DNA of 64,000 bases from Nephromyces sp. MM_2019 (taxonomy: Eukaryota > Apicomplexa > Aconoidasida > Nephromycida), in the NCBI GenBank assembly GCA_015657535.1, contig JADHZB010001130.1, positions 9,262-73,261 of the forward strand, read 5' to 3'. Within the stretch, counting starts at the first letter, position 1. Every line of letters starts with the position of its first letter. This document shows, piece after piece, positions 25,164 through 38,300 of the stretch. The position numbers and the translations under genes were made by a program. Under the pieces are notes generated by a model. The model had not been told where the DNA came from. It did no database searches and saw only the letters and a list, made by a program, of their open reading frames with translations.

Positions 25164-27097
25164 TCATAGTCTACGGTTTACTCGATAATTCAATAGGTAG
25201 CTGTAGAAACGTTTGTATTCATTGGAGTGCTCTCTATTTTTATTTCTGAACTAGTGATTCATGTTATTGTTTTGACTGATAAGCTTTGTCAACTAAGGTA
25301 AGCGGATTTCATACTTAATGAAAACATTGTAGCTAGCCAGTTGAAGAATAGTTACCGCTTTGAATAGCGGCAGCTGTACTATACTTAGGCTGCTTACCTC
25401 TATGCCCTACACATATTTCTTGGCACGATATCAAACTGAGTGTTTGTGACCTCGCTTGCAAATTGAAAATAAATATACCAAAAGACTTAAATTGCTTGAT
25501 TAGGTGACTGTTAAAGTGTGCTGCGCCACTGTTGATTATACGCTGCAAAACTATATATAGCCACTTATTTGGGTCGAAATTAAGAAAGCTGAAAATAAAA
25601 TATTCTATTGCTGTCCCCCCTTTGCTAGTAACTAAAGCTTCAAAATCCGTACAGGTCCAAATATGAATTTAGTTGGTATACGATATTAGTGTGAACTTTG
25701 AGAACTACGAAAGCACCGAGGAGTACGTCTGCATTCTCTTGCAATACTACATTATAAACTTGGGAATGATATGGACGCAAACAATTTTACAAGGCAAGAG
25801 AGCGTCTGGTAGAATTATCAAGTTATCATTATGTTCTCACTAAGCAATATGCTAAAGAGCTTCATTTTTTTAATTTTATTGCACTAACATATAGCTAAAA
25901 ATATATTTAAAATATGAGACCTACACTACCGTTCGTAACCCGGCCTCTAAAAGAGATGCATAGTTGTATCTTAGTTATTGTACTCGAGCACTATCCGTCG
26001 ACTAATTTATGATTAAGAAAGGTCGTGCTATAGTAATGGTGCCAGCCGCAATGGTTTTCGTTGCTTTTGAGTTTAGTTGTGTGATGCTACGAAAATGGAG
26101 TATACCGTATTATTTATTTTTGCTCAGAGGTGAATGTGCTCATCTGCCCCCATTTAGCTAGCCCATCAAAGAGTCATCTTATATGCAGGTGGAATTTTCC
26201 AGGCGTAGGTAGTTCCTAACAGAGGCCCTGCCGCCAGCGCCGGTGCTCAGTTTGATAGTAAAGCCATCGCATAGTAAAATGAACAAGCAGCCTTTAGCAT
26301 TAGCTACATAGCTGCCCGCTTAAGATAGTGCAAAGTGATGCGCATTCCGTACCTTTCAAAGAAATAAGGGAATTTCAATATTTCAGTCTCCTTTTATGTA
26401 GTTTACGGTTAATTTACATGCTAGCCTTGGCAATTTACCAATCGAGGCTAAGAAGCGCTTATGTAGGTGGTGCTGCAGTGGTACCCAGCGATTGTGGAAT
26501 GCTGACAAAGCAATCGCGACACTCCGACGCGCAATAGCTATTTACGGGTTAATCCAAGGTTCTCTATTACTACGGAATAATAGTAAAATGAAGTATTATT
26601 ATACAAGAGTTTATGCCAGCCGCCATATATGCACTACTCCGTGAATGTCTGTTATACGCTCTCTGACCTGCACTACACCATGAAGAAACATCTAGAGGTC
26701 ATTAGGGCAAACATAATAGCACGAGGAATGTGCTAAATCGTAAAGTTTCAAACGCAAGATTCATGAACACATTAGTATAGAAAGCCTTACCGTGGACTAG
26801 AGTGCTATGAAATCATTTTACTTATAAGGCTCCCATTTTACATTTAAGCTTTCCTATTGTGCAGCTAACTTCGCTGATCGTAAGCCCATGACTGGGAGGA
26901 TGCCTTAGTGCAGCCAGCTAATGTACCGAGCGCCACTACAAGCCAGCATTAAAAGGGTTAATAAAAGCGGTTGATCGCACCTAGCTTTTTCCATTGAGCC
27001 TAGTTGTGCATCTTGCCCATATATTCTTGCGAATAATGATATTTTCTTCAGGTAATAAATATCAGCAGTGGTGTAAGAGTTCAGCTTATAATGCAGC
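25164..27097 (-). CDS. small orphan gene, 3' exons
   Basis: Three exons join in frame: 27097-26981 (phase 2-2), 25588-25451 (2-2) and 25200-25164 (2-stop), each after a good acceptor (atttcag, T-rich attttcag, tttctacag). Readable segments are LNSYTTADIYYLKKISLFAR, then FLNFDPNKWLYIVLQRII, then SHLIKQFKSFGIFIF, ending RVNRRL. About 96 residues are supported. The 5' exon is uncertain: an ATG near 27609 (MGLRSMLLMETGD) with a donor in the right phase would complete it. It is a small, basic and aromatic protein that I do not recognise. The middle exon's donor (GTCACA) is poor. Its stop is 400 bp before the next gene on the same strand. Confidence 0.45.
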
Positions 27098-27609
27098 CTG
27101 AAATTATGGCAACCATGGCGCACTTCTCGGCGGCCTTAAACAACTGCGCGGCTACTCACAATATATTTATTTCTAGCCTTCTTTCATACTTTTCTTGCCA
27201 AGTGTCCATTAAATGGCCAATTCATAGGGATAGCTGTAGAATATTAAAATGCCGCTGTTCTAGAGTACGAAGGAATCTCCAATACTTATGATTTTCAGTA
27301 ATATCTGAGGAAATATCTTAATTAGGACGCAGGAAGCTAACCTAATACTCTACTGATTTAGACTTCAATAATTTTAATATCTTTGCTGCGCCTGGATCAA
27401 CTTTAACCTTCAGAATTATTTAGTGGGGAAGTCTGAGGGCTGCGGACACTATAATCAAAATTATATGCAGATGCCGTGTCGTAGTCTAGTAGGGTTGAAC
27501 CCCAAATATGCTTTTGATGGCCCCAGAAGCCTGATATTGCCCTTTTCAATCTATTACAAGGAAATGTCCCCAGTTTCCATGAGGAGCATGCTTCTCAAAC
27601 CCATGACTG

Positions 27610-28115
27610 CTAATAGCGAGTTTAAAGAATAAGCAGAAATCTTTCAACTGTGTGGTCGATGAATCTCTGAACTAAATAGGTGTGAATCGCCGGATTCCCA
27701 TGAAGAAACATTCCTCACATGTGTAACTAGAGGCTACACTAATGCACTGCTTCAATGAAATGCGTCTAAGAGTCTTTAGGATGCTGGCCAATATGACTAT
27801 ATTAGCCAGACATATTCCTGAGAAAACGGATTAATAAAATAGACAACCAGAACTAGTCGCCCACAAAAATAAACACAAAATAGTTGTCGACATAAAGACT
27901 AGAATTACGGAATTTCTGTTTATCCTGATGGATAAAGGCATCAAATTAATTGATTCCATAATTTAGTACCTTTATCCACCTCGCAGCCTTGAAAGTCGAT
28001 AACTGCAAGAATACCAGAAGTGTACGTTGCAACGATCTGGAATATGGAGACCTGATGCTGCCAAAGTAGGCAACTAGCCTGCCTTGTAAGATATATCTTA
28101 AAGCACTCTTTCAAT
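27610..28115. promoter_or_regulatory. presumed divergent promoter region
   Basis: If the small orphan gene starts near 27609, this 500-bp gap separates divergent starts and should hold both promoters. I see no TATA box or conserved element I would defend. Confidence 0.25.
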
Positions 28116-31100
28116 ATGATGCGGCATCAGAAAATGTTTCCAAGATGGAGCATTTATACTCTGTCAGTATTTCTTATTTCCTTAGTGAATCGCAGTATAG
28201 AAACATCCAGGGAAACTTCTCAGCCTTACAGGAATATCCGATTAGATACATGCAGAGAGCTAATGCAAGCAGCGGAACTAATTTGCGGGCTGAAAGTTCT
28301 GGCGCCCTCGAAAGCATACTCGTTTGATGCTACATCAAGAACAAGGGGATTGACAGTATATTTTGGAACATTATGTCCGCTCCAGCAGTTAGAATATCCT
28401 TCAACTACAATGTATGGTAAAAGTTGGATCGCCGGTAAGTTCGGAAATAATTGGCGATGTCATGTAGACGCTTTTCCAAAAATTACAGCGTCCCCGGAAA
28501 ATGGAATTTTTAGGAGCATCATGCGTCGCTCACAGTTTGTGTTAGGCACCTTTGCATGGCAGCTTTCAACGGGCTCACGAACGGTTTGGTTTGCCGAGGC
28601 ATTTCATCAAGATGGCCATGGTAATGTAATTGAAGGACGTAATCGAATGACGGCTAAAAGTAAAATAAGACTGAAAGCTGCTAATCTCAGCGCTGAGAAT
28701 CCTACACACCATAAAACTCTAAACTCTCGGAGAAAACCGCATAAAAGCAGAAGGCTGAGCAAGTCCAGCTACTTGCGGACGGGAGGTACTAACGATACAA
28801 GCAGATTAGTGATTTATCGCTAGTGGAGGGTAAAATTTTCATAGCAGCACTATTTTTTCCTATCAATTATCATCGTATCTCCAGCAAATAAAAAACATAA
28901 CCCTTGCACCTTTTCCATGCCATGCAGAGTCACTTGCGGTGGGGCTCTGGATTGTAACAATTATGCGTAAAAATTTATAGCATGAGCTATACTGTGTTAT
29001 TGCAGTGGGTTATGCACATCCCTATTATTTTCCGGCGGATGATTACAACTACAATGCCTTACCACCAGCAGCATATACGCCGCGATGGCAAGATCAGAGA
29101 ACACCTTTCTACGAAGACCTGGACTACCCTGGCAGCCCCTACCTCCCATCTGATTATCTACCGTACCAAAGAAGCAGGGTATCGGTATATTCTAATCCTC
29201 TGGGTTGGGACTCGGATGAGGAGACTGAAGAAAAAACTGTGAGGATTCTTACGGGTTTCCTAGGCCTACATTGTATTCAGAATGTACTGATGAGCACATG
29301 CATTGTGTGATTTTAAGACATCCCAGGCTCTACGCAATCTTTTGAGCTTGCAGTGATGTTGACCGATTTTAGATACGAAAGCAACATCTTCAACAACGAC
29401 TTAAGATATGTTATATCTAATGGCCGCGTATAATAGCAAATATTTCTTACCTTTTTCCTCCAGTAAAGAGTTTGATGTAAGAAATAAGATTAATTGCGTA
29501 CAAACGCTTATTCTTTATCTTCGAGCAGGTAAAATTAAATCCAGAAAGGGTGAAACACATGAAAAAGATCATGCTACAGCATTTGAAAGAGCCAAAACTT
29601 TCAGAACATCAAATGGATTTATTGTGCCCAATGAAATATAAGCAAAGCGTTTCAAATCCTAAAAGCTTTAAGAGAGGTATGAGCGATGCCCCGGCCTCTT
29701 GATTTTGTTACTGCTAACCTTAAGCTAACAGTTTGCCTTTTTCCGTGTATGCCTTGAATAAAAATGCCTACGAATTAACTATTTTTCATCTTTCGTTTTT
29801 AAACAGGCTGTCACGCCTTACTGGACTGTCCTCAAAAATATGGGGAAACATCGGCAAGTCAGCAAGACTACTTCGCTCATATTGATATCATAAATAAGCA
29901 GTTAAATAACGGTTTATTACCATTAAAATACGCGGAATATATTCTGAGCAAGGTATACGTTGTAATGGTTAGAATGTAGGCATACCATCGCAGTTTTTCC
30001 ATTAATTACATCAATGAATAGAATAAGTGTTTTTCCACATTAGCTTCCGCAACTGGTTTTCCGAAAACTTCAACTCTAAGTTCAAAGCGAGGCAAAATTT
30101 AGCCATTTTATTGTTTCCAACCGCTTTGGCATTTTTTCCACTAGTTGATTAAGCGGATTAGCATCGAGGATTTTGTTTACGAGAATAAGAAGGAATTTGC
30201 ATCCATCTTGGTTTAGGAGCTCAGCAGAAGCTGAAGCACTACTCCAACTATTGTATGGAACTCTGAAAATATACCTGCGTGAGAAAAATATGCAATTCTA
30301 ATTAGACGGATGCTGATTCGACACAATGTTAACTTTACGCTTAGGATCAGTTAAACGCGAAATACCTTCAAAGGATTCCAATTCATTGGAAGGAAGCAAG
30401 ACATGACGAAACTGCTTCAAGATGCAACCCAGATAGGAGCCAGACAAAAATTAGATTAGAATCAGTGCTAACAGGTGATCAAAAATTTATTAGGAAGTTT
30501 TTGAAGCTTTCCGGAGCGTTATGGGGCCCTATATTTGTCACCTCTCAGTAGGAAATTTGCGTTAATAATACATCTAATTTTCGTTCATTAATAAAAATGT
30601 TTTTTCCTTTTTAAGGTGCATAAATAATGCGAATTAGTTTGCAAGCATCGCACTACGTAAGAAATTTCTTACTTGCCAGGATATTAAAAGACAAAAATGC
30701 TTAACCGAAGCAGATACATTACATTGAAGCTAGCGAGGTGATTAAAATTTTTGCGAGTGCTCGAGGACACGTTCACCGGATTTTTTTTTATTTTAATATT
30801 TTAAATCCCAAATAAACGCAGAAAAATCAGCAAGCTTGGACGTGGAGGTCTTCAGAGAATACGGAATAGCGTTACAGTTCAAAATCAAGGCTAGTAAGTT
30901 AACCAAGGTGATAGGCACAAGCATAAAGGTAGTACTAAAGCGTAAACCGATAAGGCACTCTTTCAACTCAATCCTTTCCAAGAGAATCGTGACTACCGAT
31001 TGTAACGATGACGTTCGTAAACAAACGCTAATATTCGATGGGGAAAGTTCCGCAATGAGCAGCATAATGTAAGTTGCTGATATCTATAGCCGTTGAATAA

Positions 31101-31494
31101 GGTGAAAGTCAAGTAGACTACTAGCAAGGCGTCATATATTCGTTAAATGTACCACGTTATCTAAGTTATTCATCGAATTAGAATTACGTTGGTAATTCCA
31201 TCGTGATCCAGGGTGCTAAGGGAGACGCTAGAAATGCGAATGCCGAGTCTTGCGTGCAGGTGGTTCTCTGACCCCTTAGATGAGCAAGATCTTCTCGTGA
31301 CGGGCGATTTCGAGCTTGCTATTACTTGTCAGAGCGTACTGCTTTGCCGCTTCTCCAGTTTATACGTGGGGGTTCTGATGTTTTGTCCATACGGTGATTA
31401 CGGTGAAACGGTTAATCAGTTCATCAAATCGGTAAAAACGACGCCCATTGCAAACCAAACCAAGGACAACAAGAAAGATGACTCAAGTGCATAG
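28116..31494 (+). CDS. orphan 640-residue protein with N-terminal hydrophobic segment and Tyr/Pro-rich region
   Basis: Eight exons: 28116-28785, 29006-29238, 29529-29676, 29807-29952, 30145-30210, 30345-30474, 30822-31068 and 31212-31494. Phases agree throughout (1923 bp). Residues 12-24 (IYTLSVFLISLVN) form a short hydrophobic stretch that could be a signal peptide or anchor. Residues about 65-180 look globular (SWIAGKFGNNWRCHVDAF); 185-222 are very basic; 224-295 are rich in Tyr, Pro and Asp (YAHPYYFPADDYNYN, PYLPSDYLPYQ). The second half is helical and charged, ending in a Lys/Asp tail. No catalytic motif and no family I recognise. The exon 5 donor (GTTTAG) is weak; without splicing there the protein would stop after 422 residues. 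If the leader is real it is a secretory-pathway protein; Tyr-rich secreted proteins often form cross-linked walls, but that is only an idea. Confidence 0.6.
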
Positions 31495-32748
31495 AATTTC
31501 AAAACTTGAACGAATCAACAATTAACTACGGTTCTTCAACGAGCGCCTTTGGAAATCAAGTCTCATTGGTAAATTTGATAACGTCTACGCCTAGCATATA
31601 CTGTAGTAAGCTGAGGAGAACTTTGATAGAAATTTGCCCTAAATTTTCTACAAGCAAACAATATAAAGGCCAATTAAATATGTAATACCATTTAATGGAA
31701 GCAAGTGAAACTTGCAATTATTTGAATACAGTGGCTGTATTCGACATCATAATCCCTCCGCTAGTGCACCATCGACGCGAAAGTGTCGTGTAACACGCGA
31801 GTGCCGCTCCAAAGATTTTTCATCAATTTCAGGTGACGGAGTCAGATGCCCTAGTCAAGTGAATATCCTTTGTTAGCGGAGCAGGATTATATTTGCATAT
31901 TTAAGGGACAGGTTGTAGGTATCCTATTTCTATATATTAGCCTGAATGGATCATGCTACGTTGTCTCTCATTAAGATGTACTGTGCTGATAAGATATTTT
32001 TTTACTAGGTCGATATCCACTTACAGCCGAATTTCGGATACTTCGCTACATTCGGAGATAAAACCATAACTTGCACCAATTGCTCGGGTGCGCTTTAAGA
32101 GGCTGAATAATAGTGAGTATTAGGAAGGCAGCGCTATTTTGCATGAAATTGTTTTCAATGTATAGGCTAATATCTCTAGAATATCACCTGTTGCATTCCA
32201 GGCAATTTATATTATTATATTAAGGCTGGAAAGGCAGGTAACAAATTACTCGCAACTTATACTACTTTAAGTACAACTTCAAGGCTCTACTAGCACCTTT
32301 TAAAGCTTCAAAAGTCACGAGTTAAGAAAATCTTTTGGAAAAATGTCCGTAATACTGATAGAAATATCAGAGCAGTTGAGCAACCAGCGGTTCAAGCATG
32401 AATTCGAAACCAGCATGATATTTTCTGCGGCAGAATTGCCAGGGGAACATTATTCACGGCTTTATATATTAGCATGCTAAAGATTATGTATGCAAGTTTA
32501 CTGGAGTCAAGCGAATATTAAAATAATTTTAATTTCGATAGAGCTTTCTGATCTTTTAAGGGGTGTAGGCCCATGAAATAAAATGGTAAATTTATCATAT
32601 TATACTTGCTTTAGACAATTCTTGAAGGTTATACCCTCTCCTGTTTAGACGATGGAAAGTATTATGAGTAAAAAATGTTATTTGTTTGCCCTAATCCGAT
32701 GTATAACCGTGATAAATGGGTTTTCTTTATTTTTACCAGACTCCTAAA
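31495..32748. other. convergent intergenic region, nothing recognised
   Basis: This lies between the stop of the plus-strand orphan and the stop of the secreted Cys-rich gene. No exon with convincing borders on either strand. Confidence 0.45.
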
Positions 32749-35318
32749 TTAAGGAGGCTGCTTCTTTGTGCTGTCCTGGTTGCTTTCATTTTGCTGTGCA
32801 CTCTGAAGAAATTTTATTTGACGGCCATAAATGTCGGAGAGGTTTATAAACCTTCCCCCTAAAGTAGTTATGAAGAGTTTGAAGTCTCTCTTTAAATGGT
32901 ATTATCATATTTGAATTCTCTTACCAGACTCTGCCAAGTCTGAAATATCTTGTTGGTTAACGTCCTATTTAATTTTTTTTATTTTTGGTTTTTACTAGTA
33001 ATGCCATAACTCTGCTTGAAAAAAAGCTAGCCCACCTGTTCAGGGCCGTTCAAATAAGTCCTAAAGCAACTGATTTTTTTAAGGATAGAGTCGTGTGATA
33101 CGTTCACTGCTGCGAGCAACGTCTCAATCGCCGTGCTTTTCAGTGCCACAAAGCCAGGAGCCTAAAGTAGGGCTATGATATAGAACTCATTCCTCAACTT
33201 TAATATGTAATAATACCCCATGAAATGAAAAAGATCCTCTTTCGCTCGTCTATATTTCAAAAGGTTAGTAACCAGCTACTGCTGCTCTTTAGAAGCGTTA
33301 AGCAGACCTTAGATTTTAATTTTCTTATCGCTTCCAGAACCTCTTTCTGTTGTTCTATAAGGTTATCAACCTTAGTCTGAACACTTAAGATATACCTAAG
33401 ATCCTAAAAAGTCTGATTTTAAATCGCTGTGCTACTCAAGTCAGAAAATAAGGCTACCTCTTCTCGATTCCCGCTAGAATCGGAGCAAGTCCAATCAGTA
33501 ATGAGGTTTTCTGTAGTCTCGCAATATGAGCGTAGGAGGAAGCACTTAAGCGATTATTCATTTACGTAGGCCGGAAACTTTGAATTTTAGATTAGTAAAA
33601 CGGTCAACCTGCCCGACGATGAGTTGGGTTAACAAACGCTACCTTTTCAAGCTCTTTCACATACCATGACTTACCACTACCCTATTAAATAAGCGCCCCG
33701 ATATTGAGCCCTTGCGTAAGACAGTAAGCACCACCGTTGATTCCCGCGCTACACTATTTGAAATTTCCTCCTGCGTGCCAAACTCGCAATAATCCAGGTA
33801 TTGCTGTTCCAATTATTATATTGCTACTAACAGAGCTTTCCGCTGCTATTCGGGCGGATTTCCCGACCCCATCCAGTCTCTGCATAGACCTTATGCCTTC
33901 CTTCGCAGCCTGTGCCTTGTGGATGAAATCTGCGCATGAAGGTAATTACTGTGGCAGGTTGGTACTAATTACACACATTACTTAGTGACACTTGCCCCCA
34001 TTTTTCGCCGCAAGAAAAACTAGAAAATTAGGGAATAGCCCTGAGCAGAAAGATTTACTCCTGAAGCGGAACTTCGGTTTTAAAGTGTTGTATCCTTGGG
34101 AGTGTAATTTCAAGTATGAATACCGCGGATTCACCCCGAGTCGAGTAAACTCTATCACGTAGGGGACTACAATATTCTTGCATATGCTTCGAAAGCTGGG
34201 ATCCTTGACCACTGAGCGTATTTCGAGCTTGAAATTTTTTATTCTGGAGACAATAAAGCGTGATGCTTGATATTACCAACTGGATATTTCTTGCAATAAG
34301 CACTATATCCCGAACCGAGGCAGTAGGAGGGAGAGTAGCCTACATGTACAAATTTTAACTTCGAGGTTGCCATAGCATTGAGATTTCCGTTATATTTTTG
34401 GGTAGAAATTACCTAGCAGATCTCTGGCTGTTAATTTGCAGGCATTATAGTTTTCCTAAATTGCATTAACCAACGTTATAGAATCCATATCAAAAAATGC
34501 TTCAGGATATGAATCACCGCAATCCGTTCACAATCCTGCGTGGGACTTTTGGCGAAGGTGCTTATTTTCATTCCGGAGTCACCTGAACCATAAGAAAGCG
34601 ACTCCGCCACGATGATTCGCAGAGAAATTAAATTCAATATGCGTTGCTAAGATGTTTGAAAGAATGATTGTAGCAAGCATCTATTAGTATAAAGGCACGT
34701 ACTGCTTTCACTTCTGAAAAAAGATGACTGGCAGAATCTTCCAGGGTCAAATATAACATCCTCCTCTCTAGAATATCCAGCGCAGCTCGCGAATTTAGAT
34801 GCGGTAATCACATTTGCTTTGCATTTCGGAAGAAGTGTCCAGAATAAACTCAAAGACTCTTCGCAGCTTGGAGATGCTTCGTAATCCTGCGATGGTTCAT
34901 CACAAGGAAAAATCTAGTAGAAACTTACACATAGAGCTACTGCCATCACCATATATTGCATCCCACAAAGTTTCGAAGATATCTTCGAATAGCAGTCTTG
35001 TCCCTGTGCATCGTTTCTGAGGATGTCTTCACCAATGCCTGGTGAATAAGACATTAGCAGTGGTATGAAAAATACGTTGCGCGTAAAAGAAGCGCAGCTA
35101 TATATAGAGGTAGGCGTTAGAAGTGGCTGCGTACCTTTAAAGTCTTCACAAGAAGGGTCGAGATCAAGTCTCAATAATTTTCCACCGTACAGATGCATGG
35201 TCTCCACAACATAAGTACAAACAGACTCAATATCCGCAGCCTTGACTTTAAAAGCGGTGGTAGCATATAAAAGTGCTAGTATCACTATCCCTAGCGATTG
35301 AGGCCTAGGGTCTGCCAT
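32749..35318 (-). CDS. secreted Cys-rich and helical protein, KAR5/GEX1-like layout
   Basis: Fourteen short exons give about 432 residues: 35318-35135, 35038-34929, 34886-34703, 34582-34518, 34455-34413, 34302-34135, 33929-33832, 33681-33643, 33517-33458, 33376-33308, 33249-33217, 33161-33036, 32939-32930 and 32858-32749. Phases are consistent (1299 bp). A classical signal peptide, MADPRPQSLG then IVILALLYATTAF, ends near residue 27. Residues 33-220 hold about 13 Cys (SCEDF, DCYSK, LCGMQ, LCDYEASPSC, PKCKA, ASCAG, RFCQS, QDCER, NACKL). Residues 230-400 are helical, including VDNLIEQQKEVLEAIRKL. Signal peptide, Cys domain, then helices recalls KAR5/GEX1/Brambleberry nuclear-fusion proteins, but I see no C-terminal membrane span, so the family is a guess. 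The tenth-base exon 13 and its donor are the weakest part; read-through alternatives exist at exons 6 and 7. Confidence 0.55.
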
Positions 35319-35387
35319 ATTTTGTTTGAAACAGCCCGCGGATACCATGTTGGTATGCCCTTCACCTCACCATGACACATTTTCGTC

Positions 35388-38300
35388 TCATTTTACGAAA
35401 AAAGTGAGCCATATAACCCGGTGTTGACTGTGACTCCAGAGGTTGAGGAATATTAAAGAAGGTACAACACGGGTGTAGGTACATCCCTTTTCATTACATC
35501 CGGCACGGGCACGGCTTACTTCGAATAGCGCGCAACCTCAATTTTTTCCAGAAAACGTACTGCATATCCGTGTATCACGCTTTATTGCCCTACTTACCGT
35601 TACCTTTACAGTAATCTTTACCCTCCGGAATCTCAGTGATTTTATTTGGCATACTCCTAATACTTTACTACATTCATGATAAACTTTCACTGTGCTGCCA
35701 GCGATGCTTTGATTTTCGTGAAGCATCTGAAGTGGCGGTAATCGAGTATCTTTTGCGTCTGTACTTTGTGTTCCACAAGATGGAGCTATTAGCACTATGC
35801 TACTGTTTAGCGGAGCTCTAACATCCCGTATAGCGCGACAGTACACGTGGAGTGAACTGAAATTAGAGATTGGAAAAGGGCCAAGAAAAAGTATTGAAAA
35901 CGAGGCTGCTCTTTAAGTGATATTAAAAACAATGAATCACCGAAAAATATGAGAATCCAAACTGAATTAAATTGCTAACGCTTGTTTAGATGTGAAGAGC
36001 AGTCAACAAGAGAAAAGTAGAAGATACGAAAGTAGGTTTGAGTAAGAGGTACACCCCATCGGACGCAGTTTCCTTGAGCAGCTTTGATTGACAGGTGTGG
36101 GTGGAAATTGCTAGTTAAATTCAGCTGTCATATGAATGCCCAGCAGGCCAGTAGACGCTAGGTGATATAACTGAGAAGGACTTTCGGGGGAAGGGAAAGA
36201 TTGACAACCATCGGAAGCGAGCAGTACGGCAGGGAAAGTGAGTGCGCTATAGAGGCAAATTCAGGCAGGCATTAATGCAAGTAACTGGCATATCAAAGTG
36301 TTTTTTCGTAATCTTATACCTTCTGAATGGCTTAATGCGAAAGAAATCACCAAGGTGATAATAACAGGTAGTGCACCCGTGGATTTTCTGGATAATTGCA
36401 TCATCTTCAGTAACTGTAGCAAGCATTTTATTATTTCTCAGTTAGCATTAAAGGCAGCATTTGAAATTTTGCTGATATTAAAACTTCATAACAAATATAA
36501 TAGCTGGAATCTCAGAAGGTAACGCTGCCTTTAAGCAGGGATCGGTAAAAATAGAAACAACCAGCGGTAATAAATGGATCAGTTAGTTTGCGTTCCGCAT
36601 AACTAGCATCTTGTGTAAACACAGGCATGAATCAAAACTATGAATAAGCGAAAATTCCAATTGGCTGACTTACCTTCAAGAAGTCACATCGAAGTGGCGA
36701 AAACTGGAAAATATCTGCTACTTCTTGGAATGAAGTTATTAGGATCACTCTACTTAAATGCAAGGAATTTCAGGGGATTCACAAAAGTCCATTCTTTGAT
36801 ATCTCAGTGAAACAACTGCATTCACATGCAATTTAAAACACACTGGCTCGAAATCAGACTGTGTTATCAAAACGATCCTTCCTAAGATCACTGCAAAATT
36901 GGCGATATCTTTTCTAATTTTTCTATTTTAGGAATGGAGTTAAGAGCAGTAAAATACCTGCAATTCAGGCCAAATAGTAGTAGTTACGTAATACTAAACC
37001 AATAGCAGCTTGATCCATATAAGTAATCATGCATAGCACTGCATACGCATGAAACAATATATTTTGCAAAATCTTTCCAAAAAAAGGTGCAAACGCGCAC
37101 TACCGGTCAAAAAGAGCGTATACATGCGCTACGCGCCTCAAAATTGTGAAAGCCTATAAATTGCAATTTTTGACATAACAGCACAACTCAAATGAAATGA
37201 TGCTCACCAAGATGAATACCCTTAATTAGCTAAGAAACAATTGAATAAGTTTCAACTGTAATAGAAACATCGAAAATGTATTAAAGGAAAACAAAATTAT
37301 AACGCAATGGTCGTTTCTCAAATTCGCAAAATCACCTAGACTTACACTCCAAATTTCATCCAATAAAAGAGGCATGTCACTGTATGAGAGCGCTACAACT
37401 GAGTTCTAAGCCTATCCTATATAGTCCAAGTGCGTATACTTCAAGCGAAAATGACAGAGTCGCCGAACTTAGGCAAGCCACTTGTGTGATGCATAAATCT
37501 TTGTTCAGAATAAAATTCCACTATGCTTCTATAAGGCTAATTCTTCAGTGCAGCCTCGCATCGGATAGTAAAATAAAATCTAAAAAAATTGTGATAATGT
37601 ATTTCCCATTTGAGGTATTTTACTGAGAGCAGCGGGTACCATAAGCTGGAACGCTTCACAAGGTTACTCAATTGGCAAGTTAAGAAACTATTGGACACAA
37701 AATATTGGCAACGGCAACATTTTTGGGTAGAAAAGCGCAGCCTAAAATAACGACCCAGCACCTGGGTTGTGGAAAACATAAATTGCAGGAATGCCAGAAA
37801 AAATATGCATAACACGATAAACTTAGCCAGTCATAATTCTTAAGCCGTAACTAATTAAACTTTCAAGCACAAGGGGTAAGTCATGTAGCCTAGGAAATGA
37901 CAAATGGTTAGTTCATTTATTCATTCTAAGCAAGTTCCAGAGCCCTGGTAAGATTATCCTTGCTAAGGTATAGAGAAACAGCTGGGCTAAATATTTGCTT
38001 CTCGTATTAGCATTCAAATGGACCAGTCTTCCCAGCTGTCACCAACGGTCCAATTCTGCAAAGTTTGGTCAAGATGGCATGGAAGGTTTTCGCGTAATAT
38101 CGGTGTCCCCATTACGTTTGAGGATTTAGACTTAATATTTTGATGATGCATCAACCCTTGATGAGATACCAGGCTTTTTTCTAGGATGGACCTTTCAGTC
38201 GATAAGAAAAAATTGAATGCCTTTATATGTGAAAGTTTTGTGGCCAGAGTTTCTCTCCAAGAATCCGAAGCCATATGCCAATTTCTTCTAAAAATTCGAA

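Noticed and set aside
34055..34303. 82-codon frame as the C-terminus of the secreted Cys-rich protein
   Set aside because: Several phase-matched exons with protein-like helical sequence continue downstream, so a donor within this frame is more likely.
37537..37815. Hydrophobic, signal-peptide-like frame
   Set aside because: Another frame of the same DNA joins in phase to the PHD-finger exons on both sides; the hydrophobic reading reflects T-rich sense DNA.
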